A stretch of DNA of 64,000 nucleotides from Panorpa germanica (lineage: Eukaryota; Arthropoda; Insecta; Mecoptera; Panorpidae). Shown here piece after piece: positions 9,540-20,999 of this stretch. Location: the NCBI GenBank assembly GCA_963678705.1, contig OY783207.1, positions 22,852,001 through 22,916,000 on the forward strand. Reading direction: 5' to 3'. The position numbers were made by a program, and so were the translations under genes. How positions within the stretch are numbered: the first letter of the stretch is position 1; each line of letters opens with the position of its first letter. Under the pieces are notes generated by a model. It did no database searches. It had not been told where the DNA came from and saw only the letters and a list, made by a program, of their open reading frames with translations.

Positions 9540-12500
9540 ATGAAGTTTAAAAATTGTTTCAATTCGAAACTTCTGGCGATGTTAAGTAATATATTGTTTT
9601 TGGTAAGTACTTGTAGGCTAGAATACAACTAATTAACATACGTAATTATTGATGTACAAGTACAATTATACATAGATGTAAATTATCCGTATAACACTAT
9701 TTTATTTGTTTCACCTCGTTGTAAAAAACGATTACATTCTATCCGGTGTAAAATTTTAAATTTCTCTCAGATTTATTTCCGCATACTTGTTTTCAGGGCC
9801 GCTTTTAAGTATATATACTAAAAATACAGTGCCTATTGGCTACAGCTGCTGCATAGTGACCCGCCATAAAAAGAAACTGTTTAGAAAAATTTATTTAATT
9901 ATTTTTCTTAGGTTCAACCTAAGGGTCCACATACGGTTAGTGGTTGTTAAGCTGCGTACACATACGTGCGACTTAAAGATGCGACATCCAATATTTGTTG
10001 TAAGAAGTTGTATAACCCGTCCACACTAGTGCGACATACAACTTCATTCGTTCGAAGCTTTTATATTTCGAACGATCACACGATCACAACTTCCTCTGGT
10101 AAATTAAGTGGAATGAATGTACAGTAACATTTGTCTGGTAGTTAACAAAATCAACATTTAATTTTCTATTGTTTTTTTTTTTGTAAACAATAAACTTTTT
10201 TGCGTTATTATTGTATATTATTTAACTTAATACTTATTTTTTACAATATTTTATACCTTATACCTAATTAGTACTCCTAAAAGTTAAAATAACGCTAACG
10301 CTTTACAGCCATTGATATAGGATTTCTTATAGTAATTTTTACATGGAGGATAAAAAAAAGAGCGACAAATTTTTAAATGGCAACATTCATATTATTGTTA
10401 TATAAGACACCCAAAACCCATATAAGTTGTCAGAATTCGTTCCTCATATTATGCATACTCATCCCTCCAACGCCCGATCTATATAGAACGAGTTAAATAT
10501 TTCAATTTAAAAATGGAACGAAAATTTGAAATGAAATTCTTTCATGACAAACAAATCATACTTATCTTCAATATGATGGCAAAGTGATTGTAAAATGTTT
10601 ACTGGGTTTTGACTTTCTTTGTCATAGAAACCCAGATAAATATATTCGTTCAGTTGATTACTGCAAAACGAAATGTTTCGTACACAAGTGTAGAGTACCC
10701 AATGCGCCTAAGTGTAGAGTACAAATAATGCTGATGATTGCTACTGCTGGCGCTGCATGCGATTTAAACAGCAAATATCTCTGTTATTTTCAGAGATATT
10801 TGATATTTTCAGAGATATTTTCATTTAAACAGCAAATATCGCTGTTCTTTTGAATATACTTCAATAATATCAGTGATTCTTAAATAGTTTTTCTAATTCT
10901 GCAGGTCTGCGGAGTAGTGCTGCTATCTGTCGGGGCCGCTCTCTACACCGACACGCGACGGATCCTTCTTTCGCGTCTTCTCTTAGCAGACGACAATGAC
11001 AACATCCTCGCTAGACTACCACGTCCGCTGTTTTACTACGTGGCCTTGGCATTGATGGGGGCTGGGCTAATTACCTGCACGGCAGCGGTGACCGGATGTG
11101 CAGCTTCCTGTGCAAAGAGTTATTGTTTACTAACAATAGTACGTACCATATATATGTATATCTATACTTAGTCCCATTGATATTACGTTATCAGTTGTAA
11201 TGTATTGTTATCCACAGTATTCGTTAATTGTGGTTGGGCTGCTCATTCTGCAGGGTCTGGCCTGCGCAGTTCTGTGGCTGTGGCCTCATTGTTTGGGGCT
11301 TGGAATGGACGAAACGCAGATGGTAAAAGCGCTGCAGAGGAATTATGGTGTCCCTGGGGAGGTAGACACATAATTAATCATTAATCAAACATGAAAACAT
11401 ACTGCGTTGCCAAGTTGCGTTTGCTATACACGTATATAAAGAAATATCAACTTGTATCAAGTGAGCACTGACCAACTCAACAAATAACTGACATTAAAAT
11501 GCATTTCACGTCATACAAATATGGCCGACCATTTCTAGCGCTAAAACTACAATTCAAACTTTTAATTGCTATATCTCCGTCAACATTTAGATATTTAATA
11601 AAATAGACACGCTAATACACATTTATTAACATCAATTTCAATCAACAATTGAAAAATCGACCACTAAAAAATGAGGACACAAGCCCATTAAGAATAATAA
11701 AAGAAGAGAATAATTAATATTCCTTAACATACAAGGAGTTATTAAAAAGTAATTGAACATTTGAGGTTCTAGTAACCCACTTTATCAATATATAATACAC
11801 TTTTGTAGAAATTAAGACATAGGACACAAGCCCATTCTACTGTGTCTTAATGAACTCTCGTTTTCAATAGTGAACTAACCCAATGTCTCCGTTTTTACTA
11901 ATTGGTATAAAATTATTATATATATTATATACATATTATTATATAATATGGTATTATGAAATCTTCGTCGTCGGACATTTTTATGAGACACACAGAAAAA
12001 CACTTAAAACAAAACCAGTTTGTTCAATGTGAACAGTCTGTTTTCGAAAAACTTGTTTTTGTTTTGTTTTTTTAAAACAAAACTGTCTTTTTGGTGTAAA
12101 ACCGGCATTAAAGAACTTTATTAAAACTCCAGGAGCAGTTCACCGCGGCGATGGACCTGGCGCAGGTCGTTTACGACTGTTGCGCTGTTAACGACAGCAT
12201 CAACTACGACACTTCGCTGTGGCGACTCCAAGGACTGGGGCACAGGGAACTTGCGGTAAATTAAAGTCAAAACTTTATTAGAATAACTTTACTATAAAAT
12301 GCATCTAGAAGACAAATTAGGATGTGTTTTCAGTGCTGAAGCTAGGTAGAAATAGAATCTTGGTGTTGGTCATATAGCAAGAGAAGTAACATCTTTTACG
12401 CTTTTGTTTGTTAATCGTAAATATGTTATTTGAATTTTTCAGGTCCCTTTGACTTGCTGTCATTTAGATAATTCTATTGAACAATCGAGTTACCTAGATC

Positions 12501-12989
12501 CAAGGCCAGTTAATTTGACTATATGTCAGGCGCTTATTAAAGAAGAGAACCAAAATAGTAGACACCAAAAGGTTTGTGTCTTGAATTAATTAATATGCAA
12601 ATTATTATTTTAATTTAATTTATGGTTTTGAATCATTTCAGGGGTGCCTTCCAGACATCGAACAGTTCTACCAACATCATTATACGATTTTCATCTCAGC
12701 GAGTTTCATTTTTGTTGTTATTGAATTTTCGGTTTTGCTAACTGCAATGTTGTCTTGCTCACAGCTTCCTTCTAGAAATCGGAAACGGAAATCTGTCATT
12801 AGTCCGTTAACTGTAACTACAATCATGGCGGATAGAACAACAGAAAATATCTACAACGACGAGTTAGCCTTACCGGATATGTATATACCACGTGATCATC
12901 TATACCGGAAGAATGTTACCAATACGTCATACAGATCTGCAACCGGAACTGCGCCCAAAACGTTTAGTTATAGAGGTTATATTGTGTGA
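9540..12989 (+). CDS. Tetraspanin, 6 exons
   Basis: Exons 9540-9602, 10905-11138, 11218-11361, 12133-12255, 12443-12571 and 12642-12989 join in frame to about 346 residues. Four membrane segments are visible: residues about 13-35 (LAMLSNILFLVCGVVLLSVG), 69-90 (FYYVALALMGAGLITCTAAV), about 101-123 (CLLTIYSLIVVGLLILQGLA) and near residue 250 (IFISASFIFVVIEFSVLLTA). Between TM3 and TM4 is the large extracellular loop with DCCAVN and a second pair PLTCC, then a further cysteine (KGCLPD). The family's CCG signature is CCA here. Juxtamembrane cysteines (CFNSK, CAASCAK) could be palmitoylated. The cytoplasmic tail of about 75 residues is long for a tetraspanin. These proteins organise membrane microdomains with integrins and other partners. 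A poly(A) signal lies at 13019-13024. I cannot assign an individual orthologue. Confidence 0.9.
9603..10904 (+). other. Tetraspanin intron 1 with repeat debris
   Basis: A 1.3-kb intron separates the first coding exon from the rest. It holds AT-rich sequence with short internal repeats, for example ATTTAAACAGCAAATAT twice (about 10763-10780 and 10824-10840). A segment at about 10540-10610 (AATATGATGGCAAAGTGA) recurs near 47690. No coding potential was recognised. Confidence 0.5.
11464..11689 (+). repeat. Partial MITE of the AATGGGCTTGTGTCC family (one end)
   Basis: This is about 225 bp nearly identical to the right-hand part of the full copy at 37640-38286 (CGACCATTTCTAGCGC, TATATCTCCGTCAA, CAATTGAAAAATCGACCACT). 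It ends in the family terminus AGGACACAAGCCCATT. The other half is missing. It sits in tetraspanin intron 3. Confidence 0.85.
11705..11836 (-). repeat. Second partial MITE end, tandem to the first
   Basis: This matches the opposite end of the same family, read in reverse: ACAAGGAGTTATTAAAAAGT, GAGGTTCTAGTAACCCACTT, and again a terminal AGGACACAAGCCCATT. It equals the last 130 bp of the copy that closes the window. Two element ends thus lie in a row, pointing the same way, 15 bp apart, in a tetraspanin intron. Confidence 0.8.
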
Positions 12990-13352
12990 GTGTGCTTTTG
13001 TCTTATCTTGAATTTCTGAATAAATATATTTTTTTAAGATTGGGTTTGTTTTATATTATTGCCTTTGCCTTATAATTGATAGTATAGGTATCCGTCTTAA
13101 CCACAAACCACATATTAAATATTTTTGTGTGATTTGTGGTAATAATTCAATATAAATTTATTTATAATTCAATGCTCCTGTCAAAATTAAATTTAATTCA
13201 GTGGAATTTAAACGGTTTTTTAGCCGTTTAAAAAACTTACGAAGACTTTCAGTAGATTAAAACCCCATTGTAATCTGTTTACAGTTAATTACAGTCAATT
13301 ATTGTCAAAAATACTTACTTACAATTTACATAAATTATACAATGAACAAGTG

Positions 13353-13531
13353 CAAAGATCTGCCGCCCTGCGGTCTCGAAAATATCTGCTACCCCGGGGC
13401 CTCGCAAAGTTCTGCCGCCCGGGGCCTCGCAAAGATCTGCTACTCCGGGACCTCGCAAAGTTCTGCCGCCCGGGGCCTCGCAAAATTCTGCCGCCCGAGG
13501 CCTCGCAAAGATCTGCTGCCCGGGGCCTTGA
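13353..13531. repeat. GC-rich minisatellite, about seven units of 25-26 bp
   Basis: The unit is approximately CTGCCGCCCGGGGCCTCGCA followed by AAGTT or AAGAT, repeated about seven times with small differences. It stands out sharply from the AT-rich surroundings. It lies about 360 bp past the tetraspanin stop, beyond its poly(A) signal. Both strands are open through the array only because of its composition; I do not regard the open frames as genes. Confidence 0.85.
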
Positions 13532-13799
13532 CATGGCTTTTTACTTTCATTATTGCTACAACCCCACTAATACAAATTCTAATGAAACGCTACTGAGTTT
13601 TGATTATGATAACTGTTAGATGTAGTGTAAATCGACTTCTTCGAAAGTAATCATTTATGGGAACGGACTCTCTTAAAATAATTAATTAATTAAGATTGTC
13701 AATAAGTAATTAATAAAATGTTTTTAAGATCCTGTTGACAGTTGGTAAACGTAAATTGGCTGATAAAAACTGAACCCAGGTTTGCGGTGCTCGTATTAT

Positions 13800-14905
13800 A
13801 CTCAGTGAGTCAGTGGCATAGCAAAAATGCAATGTATGGGGGCTCTTATACTTACAAGAAAAGATCGATTCAATGATCACAATGCTTTTATACATTTAAG
13901 ATTATAAGGAAAACCTTATCATAAACAAATATCAGTAACAAATAAATCTATTTGTTATTTCTAGGTATGGTCAATTTTAGTCTAAAGCTATGAGCGAACA
14001 CTGATATTTCTAATTAGGGTTTAACGTTGTTTAATTCTTTTAAAATATTACTTAGAAATATTGTTTTCTAAATTACTAATAAATTCTTAGACTGAAATAG
14101 ATTTACAAAAGTTATGGGTCAAAAAAGCATAGTTTATTAAACTTAAAAAATATTATGAGAATATTATAACCAGCTGGAGCTTACCCCAGTCTTTTTAGTG
14201 TGTATGATTTGAATTCAATAAAATAATTCGTAAGTTAATTTTAATTCTAGTTCAGTAAGAAAATGATTTTTCATACAAATTGACTAAAAAAATATACTTT
14301 TTTCAACAAAATATTTTATATAATTTTTTCAGTTGAAACGGGATTTGACAAACTTTTTTTTCAAAATTTGGGATTTTTTTTCGATTTGTAAATTAGGTGC
14401 CACATTTCAACTTCCTAGTCCCAATTTTTACACTCGGCAAAAACCGCTCCGGAGCCCCCAAATAAAATTTTTGAAATTTGAATTTTTTTTTTTTAATAAC
14501 ATATTTTATTATTAAGTAATCTAAAATTTGAGTCTTCTCCAAAGTTTCCTACCGGGTCTCCTTCAACGCTCCCTTTTCCAATTTTCAAAAAATGTTAGTT
14601 TTTCCAAAATTACATGTTTCCAAGAAATTCATTGTAAAATCCGAATGAAAATCCGCCAATAGTCTTAGAATGTTTTTTTCTACTAAATAGACAGCTTTCA
14701 GGAAAATGCGCGGAGCCGTTTTCGAGCTGCCATACAAATCATATCATAATAATCATATAAACAAATAATCATATAAAATTTTAGTTGGAACATTATAATA
14801 TAGGAAGGAAGGATTGATAGTCATCATTTCATATATAGTTTGCGAATTCCTTTTCTATAATCAACAACAAGAGAAGGGTTCCCGATATTTCTTGCTACGC
14901 CACTG
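13800..14905. repeat. Decayed DNA-transposon-like block with CAGTGGCRTAGC ends
   Basis: The left end has CAGTGGCATAGCAAAAAT (about 13809) and the right end has the inverse of CAGTGGCGTAGCAAGAAAT (about 14885-14903), about 1.1 kb apart. CAGTGGCGTAGC-like termini are typical of hAT-type elements in insects, but I see no transposase and no matching 8-bp target duplication. The interior 14500-14750 resembles 26480-26830 (CTAAAATTTGAG, TCCAAAACTAC-like runs), so it belongs to a dispersed family. Confidence 0.4.
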
Positions 14906-15214
14906 ATCGTTAAAGTTTACTTCATTAAATTAGTTAAAAAATAAAGAAAATCACTGCACAGCCCGTCAACTCGGTAATCAATTATACCATTCTACAATAG
15001 TTGCAGCGCAGTGTGATGGGAGGAGGAGGGGGAGGTAGCAAGTGTGAGATAGTAAGACTTAAGAGATTGTGTGCCATAGAATTCCGAAAAAACAGTCTGA
15101 CAGGATGACAAATCAATCAACGAATATGACAACGCGAGTAGTGCATGATTCAGCGTGCTGGGTGTTAAGTGTTCCTGTACGAGTATGTTCCTGGGTTTGT
15201 GAACCATGGCTTAT

Positions 15215-16228
15215 TTTCTATAAAACGGAACTACATATTATATTTTAATAATTCGTTATATTATATGTTAGGAGATATTAACAATTGGGGATTTAACGTT
15301 GTAGAAACTTGCAATACATTTTACTTCACATGTAACAAATATGCCATCTCTTTTACAGAACGGAGACGCATACCAGTGTGCGTGTGTGACACGTCGTTTA
15401 CTACTAACAGCTGTGTTGTGTATCCCATAAAGTATTATTAGCCCGGTCAAGATAGACATTTGAAATAACAAAAATTCCCGGAGAGCCAAACATGGCTAGG
15501 CAATCAACTGAACCCAGAAGACTGGGGTTGGAAATTGATAGATAATACTCTGGAAACGATTCAAACTTTACTCCCACCTGCTCCAGAAAAACTTCTCAAC
15601 ACTTTTTTTTGCAATTGCAAAAGCCATGTTTGAACTTGATAGTATACTCGATACAAGTGTTAAATAGTCTTAAATTATCCTAAAATTCTCATGACAGTTA
15701 GTGGAGTAGGTTTAAAGGGGAAACCACGGTAAAAAAAACGCGCCGAGTACACTACCTCACAGGTGGCGTGGAAATGTATGCATATCATGTATCTGAGAAT
15801 CGCGACTCTTAGAATCGCGATATCTCCAAAAAACCTCAAATTTTGACCTTTGACCCTGAATAACTTTTGAAGCACACATAGAATCGATGGGGATTTTTAA
15901 AACTTTATTTGTAATGATAAACCCCAGCTCTCCACCAATATTTGGCTCTCCGGCAATTTTTGTTATTTGACCACTATTTTTATGTTTAAATTGACCGGAT
16001 TATATACATATAACAAAGGTTGCCTAGAAGGAAACATAATCTCAATTACTTATTACTACTTATTTCTTGTAAAATAAGCGGAAAAACTGAAATCTAAATT
16101 TGATATAGCTATAACCCCGTAAACATTTGTATATTTAATAAAATAAAAACGCCTGTATACATACATTAACATTTAGGTCAATCTAAAATTAGAAAAATGA
16201 CCCCTAAAAATGAGTTTACAAGCACATT
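15215..16228 (+). repeat. Diverged relative of the AATGGGCTTGTG MITE family, interrupted
   Basis: The outer parts (15215-15440 and 16000-16228) align with the copy at about 62037-62469 (TTTACTACTAACAGCTG, GTTGTGTATCCC, ATAATCTC) and end in TTACAAGCACATT, a worn form of the family terminus. The middle is occupied by a separate inverted-repeat element (15443-15998). Confidence 0.65.
15443..15998. mobile_element. MITE with CCGGTCAA termini, nested in another MITE
   Basis: The terminal inverted repeat CCGGTCAA is followed by a longer matching inverted segment (AAATAACAAAAATT, then CCGGAGAGCCAAA) on both sides; the element is about 556 bp. No open frame is visible. The flanks rejoin as one older repeat that is uninterrupted at 62037-62469, which shows this is an insertion. 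The target duplication is too worn to call (ATTATTA on the left, ATTATAT on the right). Confidence 0.7.
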
Positions 16229-17290
16229 GTAATTGCCAAGGGCGCCTTTATACTGCAGACATGACTGCCTTAAGATAAAATTATTTACGTCTTAGAAATC
16301 CTGAACCGCAGCAGTCTGACGTCAAGTTTAAATGCTCTATATGTAAATGTATGTAAATATGCTTAGTGGAATTTTTTTTTTTTACTCAGAGCATGAAATT
16401 ATTTTTTGGTCGAAATTGAAGTTGAAATCGAAGTCGGAATCAGACCACTGACATTATATACATTCGGATATTTTTTACCGATTCTGTAGTCTCCTCCTCC
16501 CTCTTTCTGGCATATAGTGCACACTACAGTCAAGTCACTTTTGCCATGCGACGGTTCTGTAACTTAATCACTTAAATAGTAGTTCGCATCAAGTATTTCG
16601 TTGCTTGATTTTTAACAGGTGAAGTGGTTTCACCATTTGTAGCCTATAACAGAGACATTCAGCATATAACAGTGAACACTTTTAAGACAAAGAATCATAG
16701 ATTTTAATAAATATGATTCCAAGTGGAGTCCAAATTGTTTACTGGGATCTCTGTTGATACTACTTCTTTTTTGGTTAACACCTATCAATGAGTAAGCGAG
16801 AACCACTTATATATGAATTATGACAGCAAAAGAGACAGACAAATAAAACGAGTTTCTAATATTTCTATACCATATTTTCTTTTCCTATTTAGATTCATAT
16901 TGTGTTTTAACAAGACCTAAATTTGATATGGTAAGATAAATGTTGCGAGACCTTCTGATAGGTCGAACTTTTTAACTAACATTACTAACAGAAATTTCAT
17001 GCTTTTAGCCCTACTGGACCATTGACCCATTGTACTTCTTAAATAATTATAAATAAAATAACAATTTTTGTTTCTTTATTTTAAAACCAATCGTTTTTTT
17101 TTTGACTCGGGTATATCTCTGAAAAGCGAATGTGGTAGGTTAGTATTGCCAGATGCTTGCTAGCCGTAGGATATATCGTTCTATGATGAGTAAAATCCTT
17201 ACTCATCGCCACGGCTTTTGATAATTCTAGTTAAATATTTTCCAATAGTTAAAGAATGCATTCAAAAACTCGAACTCCTACTCGAAGCAA
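16229..17290. other. Intergenic AT-rich DNA with a dispersed repeat piece
   Basis: I see no gene. About 16575-16740 (GTAGTTCGCATCAA, GTGGTTTCACCATTTGTAGCC, ATTGTTTACTGGGA) is a diverged copy of 47535-47730. The rest is plain AT-rich sequence. Confidence 0.45.
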
Positions 17291-17600
17291 CTAGCCTTGA
17301 AAATAGATCGCTGAAGCGTTATGCCTATACTCAGTTTTTGGGGCAAGTGAAGTATTTATAACTTTCGTTATAATTATTACAAAGCCCCAATGAGTAAGAA
17401 GGTCGCGGTGGTGTGCGTAGAAGGGTCTGATCGTGAGACTGCCAGTAGTAGTCTCTTGGTGGTAGTAGCAATTTTCTGTCTTAAGTGAGAACTTTCTGTC
17501 GCCCAAGCATACGCCGCCTCTGTGCTTTAGGTAAGCCCCATAACTCCGCACTGTTCGCATCAAACGCAATTCGTTGAATAACATTAGTAAAACTGAACTA
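17291..17600 (-). repeat. Dispersed repeat shared with 43090-43440
   Basis: Read on the minus strand, TTATAAATACTTCACTTG, then AGTATAGGCATAACGCTTCA, matches 43350-43440. An upstream part (ACTACTACTGGCAGTCT, CTTACTCATTGGGGC) matches 43120-43200. A 97-codon open frame here is therefore most likely chance within a repeat. Confidence 0.55.
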
Positions 17601-17919
17601 AGACTGCATACACCTTCTCTCCAGCATGATTTTTTTTTAACGTTTTATTTCGTACGATTTAAATAGTTCAAAACTGTGGACGCTTGCCTTCAGACGACAC
17701 TGGCTTTAGCTGTATTGGTCGGCGTTTGTTATCACGCCACCACTGAACGAGTGACTACGTATCTGTTTTAATCCACTTTATCTTTATTTAATCCTACAAT
17801 TTAATGCCTCGGCTTACAACCAATGATCTAACTGTTGCATGTGGCCTACTACGCATGCGTGGCTACGTTTTATTATGTCCCTGCTGCTGTTGTCAGCATC
17901 TCGTAGTGTTTCAAATTTG

Positions 17920-18060
17920 AGATGAAAGATAGTAGCCGCGGGAAAACCAACGCGAGATCATCGGAAAACAGAAGACGCTAGTCGCGGCGAGTGCAGTGAA
18001 ATAACGTGTTGTCGTTCAGTGCAATAAAGTGAAGTGGCATAAATTCTAAATTATTTGAAA
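17920..18060 (+). promoter_or_regulatory. Candidate distal promoter / untranslated first exon of the K2P gene
   Basis: A locally GC- and CpG-richer patch (CCGCGGGAAAACCAACGCGA, TAGTCGCGGCGAGTGCAGTG) contains a TCAGT initiator match at 18016-18020, followed by GTGAAG, a possible splice donor. It lies about 3 kb before the K2P start codon on the same strand. The link to K2P is inference from position; transcript data would decide. Confidence 0.3.
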
Positions 18061-18554
18061 TTATATTTTCTTATTATATATTTTAAGAGTATTATATTAA
18101 AAGTACTAAATTATTTATTTCGTGACATGTGATTTTAAAAATAATTGTTCTACTGATAGCCGGTAATTTAATGTTTGTCATTTACTAATTAAAATTTGCA
18201 CCTAAAATTACGGATCTTAATTGCTGTCAAAGGAATACATATTTAATGTTTAGATTTTCGTTTTGGTTTTGCTGAACCGTAATTAAATACCGGTCAAACC
18301 GTTTTTGTAATTAGTACCCCTATATTTTTTAAAATTTATTATAAATCATACTCGTATGTAATGTCTTGATCACATATGGGTGTTCGATTATTCGTGCTGT
18401 TTGACGATTATTTGAAGTTCAATGGGCGAGCACGATCATTCGACAAAGCACCTTAAAATTATATAAATTAAAATATGAAACAAATGTGAAACCACCGAAT
18501 GTTCGTTTACGGAACATTTGGACTCGAACACATATATTTGGTCATCACATAAGT

Positions 18555-18680
18555 AGCCGACAAAGTGGAAGGGAGAATTGATGCTTAACGCTGACTGCTG
18601 TGTCTTTGGGTTCAATCCGCGGACCGGAGGTTATAATTACTGGGATTGGTTGCTATTAAGTTAAATTGATTATCTTCAAC
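18555..18680 (+). repeat. tRNA-like SINE copy
   Basis: GCTGTGTCTTTGGGTTCAAT carries a polymerase III B-box-like GGTTCAAT. It is followed by CCGCGGACCGGAGG and GGGATTGGTTGCTATTAAGT. Related copies are at 19590-19742/20384-20460 and 35765-35960. Confidence 0.55.
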
Positions 18681-18699
18681 TTAGGGTGGCTCTTATTTT

Positions 18700-19120
18700 C
18701 AAAGTTAAATTTTCATTTCTTTTGCGCTCGTCGAAAAATGATCTGTGTAAAATCCTGATCCCCAAGAGCCTTAAAAATCGGAAAATTCCAGAAATGTTTT
18801 CTTATTTATTTATCTTACGAAATATTAAGTTTATGCAAAAAGTATTATACAAAAGGTGTAGATCTATTAGAAATATATATATTATCATTACGACATTTTC
18901 TCGTACGACTTACGGTTTTAGATAAATACACTTCCTTTCATTACAAATCAACGCGAATCGAAAAATCAAAAAATCGCGAAAAAATATCCATTTTATTTAA
19001 TTTTCTTGCAAAATATCTATAATATGCAGAGAATTGTTATACAAAACTTGTAGATCTATTAAAAATGCATATATTATCATCCATAACTTTTTTGTACAGG
19101 TAACGATTTCCGAGAAAAAT
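18700..19120. repeat. Internally duplicated dispersed repeat
   Basis: Two diverged units about 200 bp apart share TATACAAAAnnTGTAGATCTATTA followed by ATATATTATCAT (near 18845 and 19038). No coding sequence is visible. Confidence 0.5.
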
Positions 19121-19589
19121 GTAATGTTTTTGATAATAAAATAAATATAATAAAATAAAAAATAGTTACCTAGTTTCAAAACACAATTTAATACTGATAG
19201 TAAAATAACCAACCTTCTGTAACAACTGTAACAAGAACACATCAATCGCTTTTAAAAATCATTTTTAATTATTATCTAATCCTTGGTTTTACAGGCGAAT
19301 ATTTTTTTTGAGGTAGATAAGTTAATTGTACATTTATATTTGATTAACATTAAGAAATCAAAGTTTGAATCAGTTGGTTAAAAGACAATGAGCGTGAATA
19401 AGAGACAGATACATTTGACATGTACTTACACTAGTTTTTTTTATTTTTAATAATCACTATTTATAATAAAAATTATTTAGAATAGAGAGACATTTCTTGC
19501 GTATGTATCAAAAAGAAATTTAGAAATCATTGTTCGAATCGTTACTTAAATAAGATAACTCAAAGTTAAATATATTATTAGAAAGGAAA

Positions 19590-20460
19590 GTTCTCAATAG
19601 TGACACAGTGAGTGAGAGCATTGATGCTTGACAATGACTGTTGTGTCTTAGTTTTAGATTACCGGACTAGAGTTATATTTTTTGGGCTTGGTTGTTATTA
19701 AATTAAAATGAACATGTACATACACACGGTGTAGTTCACATATACAGGGTGTCCCAAAATTCAACGATAAGCCGGCACCAGAAGGTGGTCCTGCTCATAA
19801 CTACACAAGAAAAAAAGAAAAAAAAAATTTATCTCATTTTGTTTAGGAATTAGAAAAAAAAATAATTTTTTTTCGAAAATTGAAACACCTTAAGATGTTT
19901 TTAACTACCATGACCACAATTTTTCAAATATTTCTGAATTTTCTTTTGTATCGGCACCCTAAATAGCACTGCTATCACAACCATTAAAACTCCCAGAATG
20001 CTAGTAGTTGGCGCAACTCTTCAGGATTCCAAAATGATATAATACTTCAGGAAAACTAGCAATAAAAAAAAATTATGCATACTATTTCTAAACAAGAACC
20101 AAATTTCATAAATTGTTGTTGCAAAAACTACTAGCATTCTGGGAGTTTTAATGGTTGTGGTGGATAGCAGTGCTATTTAGGTTGTCGATACAAAAAAAAA
20201 ATCAGAAATATTTGAAAAATTGTGGTCATGGTAGTTAAAAACATCTTGAGGTGTTTCGATTTTCGAAACAAAAATTTCTTTTTAAAAAATGAGATAAAAA
20301 CTTTTTTTCTTTTTTTCTTGTGTAGTCATGAGCAGGACCACCTTCTGGTGCCGGCTTATCGTTGAATTTTGGGACACCCTGTATGAGGCTTCAATTCCAT
20401 AAAAATTACCAACATAGTAAGAGGTCCTCGATTATAAGACTGAGCATTGGAAATAAACTG
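19590..20460 (+). repeat. SINE copy split by a fold-back element
   Basis: The left part (19590-19744: GTTGTGTCTTAGTTTTAGAT, GGGCTTGGTTGTTATTAAAT) and right part (20382-20460: CCATAAAAATTACCAACATA, GTAAGAGGTCCTCGA) together match the uninterrupted copy at 35765-35960. The break point is the TA duplication around the element at 19745-20381. Confidence 0.65.
19745..20381. mobile_element. Fold-back MITE with long inverted arms and TA target duplication
   Basis: The element starts CAGGGTGTCCCAAAATTCAA and ends in its inverse. The two halves are inverted copies over roughly 280 bp each (GATAAGCCGGCACCAGAAGG, ACTAGCATTCTGGGAGTTTT) with a short centre near 20040-20100. TA flanks both sides (19743-19744, 20382-20383). 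There is no open frame, so it is non-autonomous. The target and end sequence suggest a TA-targeting DNA transposon as source; the superfamily is not certain. Confidence 0.88.
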
Positions 20461-20859
20461 ACTAAAAACCGAATAAAGAAATTATAATAAGTACAGTTTC
20501 CGAAAAAAATAATCTGTTATCCTTTAAAGAGTGTATATTACGTTTTCACTTAATATTCGATTAAACTTTTACCTATTGTTGTCACTAATAAGCTAACTTG
20601 ACGGGATTTATATGTTTATGTATTTCATTTTTCAATCTTCAATTATTTTAAAATTCAGATATATTGCGTATCGTTTTGTGCAACAAGGTCAGGCCCCTTA
20701 TAAAATAAAATAGACTTCCCATACGTAAACAACAATACACTGTTGTACAGCTAGATAATAATTTGTTTGGTTTGTGCTTTGCCTTGTTGCAGTGTTTGTA
20801 GCCAGCTGAGTTGAATATTTCAATTGCGCTAAAAATTAAATCACAAAACACAAAACAAT

Positions 20860-20999
20860 AATTGATAACAATAACTAGTTTATTTATTGCAACGGTTTCA
20901 GTCGGCCATTAGTGAATCGATCGGTGCAGCTGTTTTCGGGCGATGCAGTCCGGTGTTTCAGTGAATAATTCGTTTTTAATGTGACATTAAACTTAAAAA
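20860..20999 (+). promoter_or_regulatory. 5' untranslated leader of the K2P gene
   Basis: A GC-richer leader directly precedes the start codon. TTTCAG at 20894-20899 can be read as a splice acceptor (exon from 20900) or as part of a TCAGT initiator at 20896-20900. Which one applies cannot be settled from sequence alone. Confidence 0.4.

Noticed and set aside
13353-13531. Repeats with regular spacing, CRISPR-like at first sight
   Set aside because: Units are directly tandem with no unique spacers, and the genome is eukaryotic with spliced genes.
13809-14903. Complete hAT transposon
   Set aside because: Termini are suggestive but there is no transposase and no matching 8-bp target duplication; kept only as a low-confidence repeat block.
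17291-17584. 97-codon minus-strand open frame
   Set aside because: It lies in a dispersed repeat also present at 43090-43440, where the frame is not kept.
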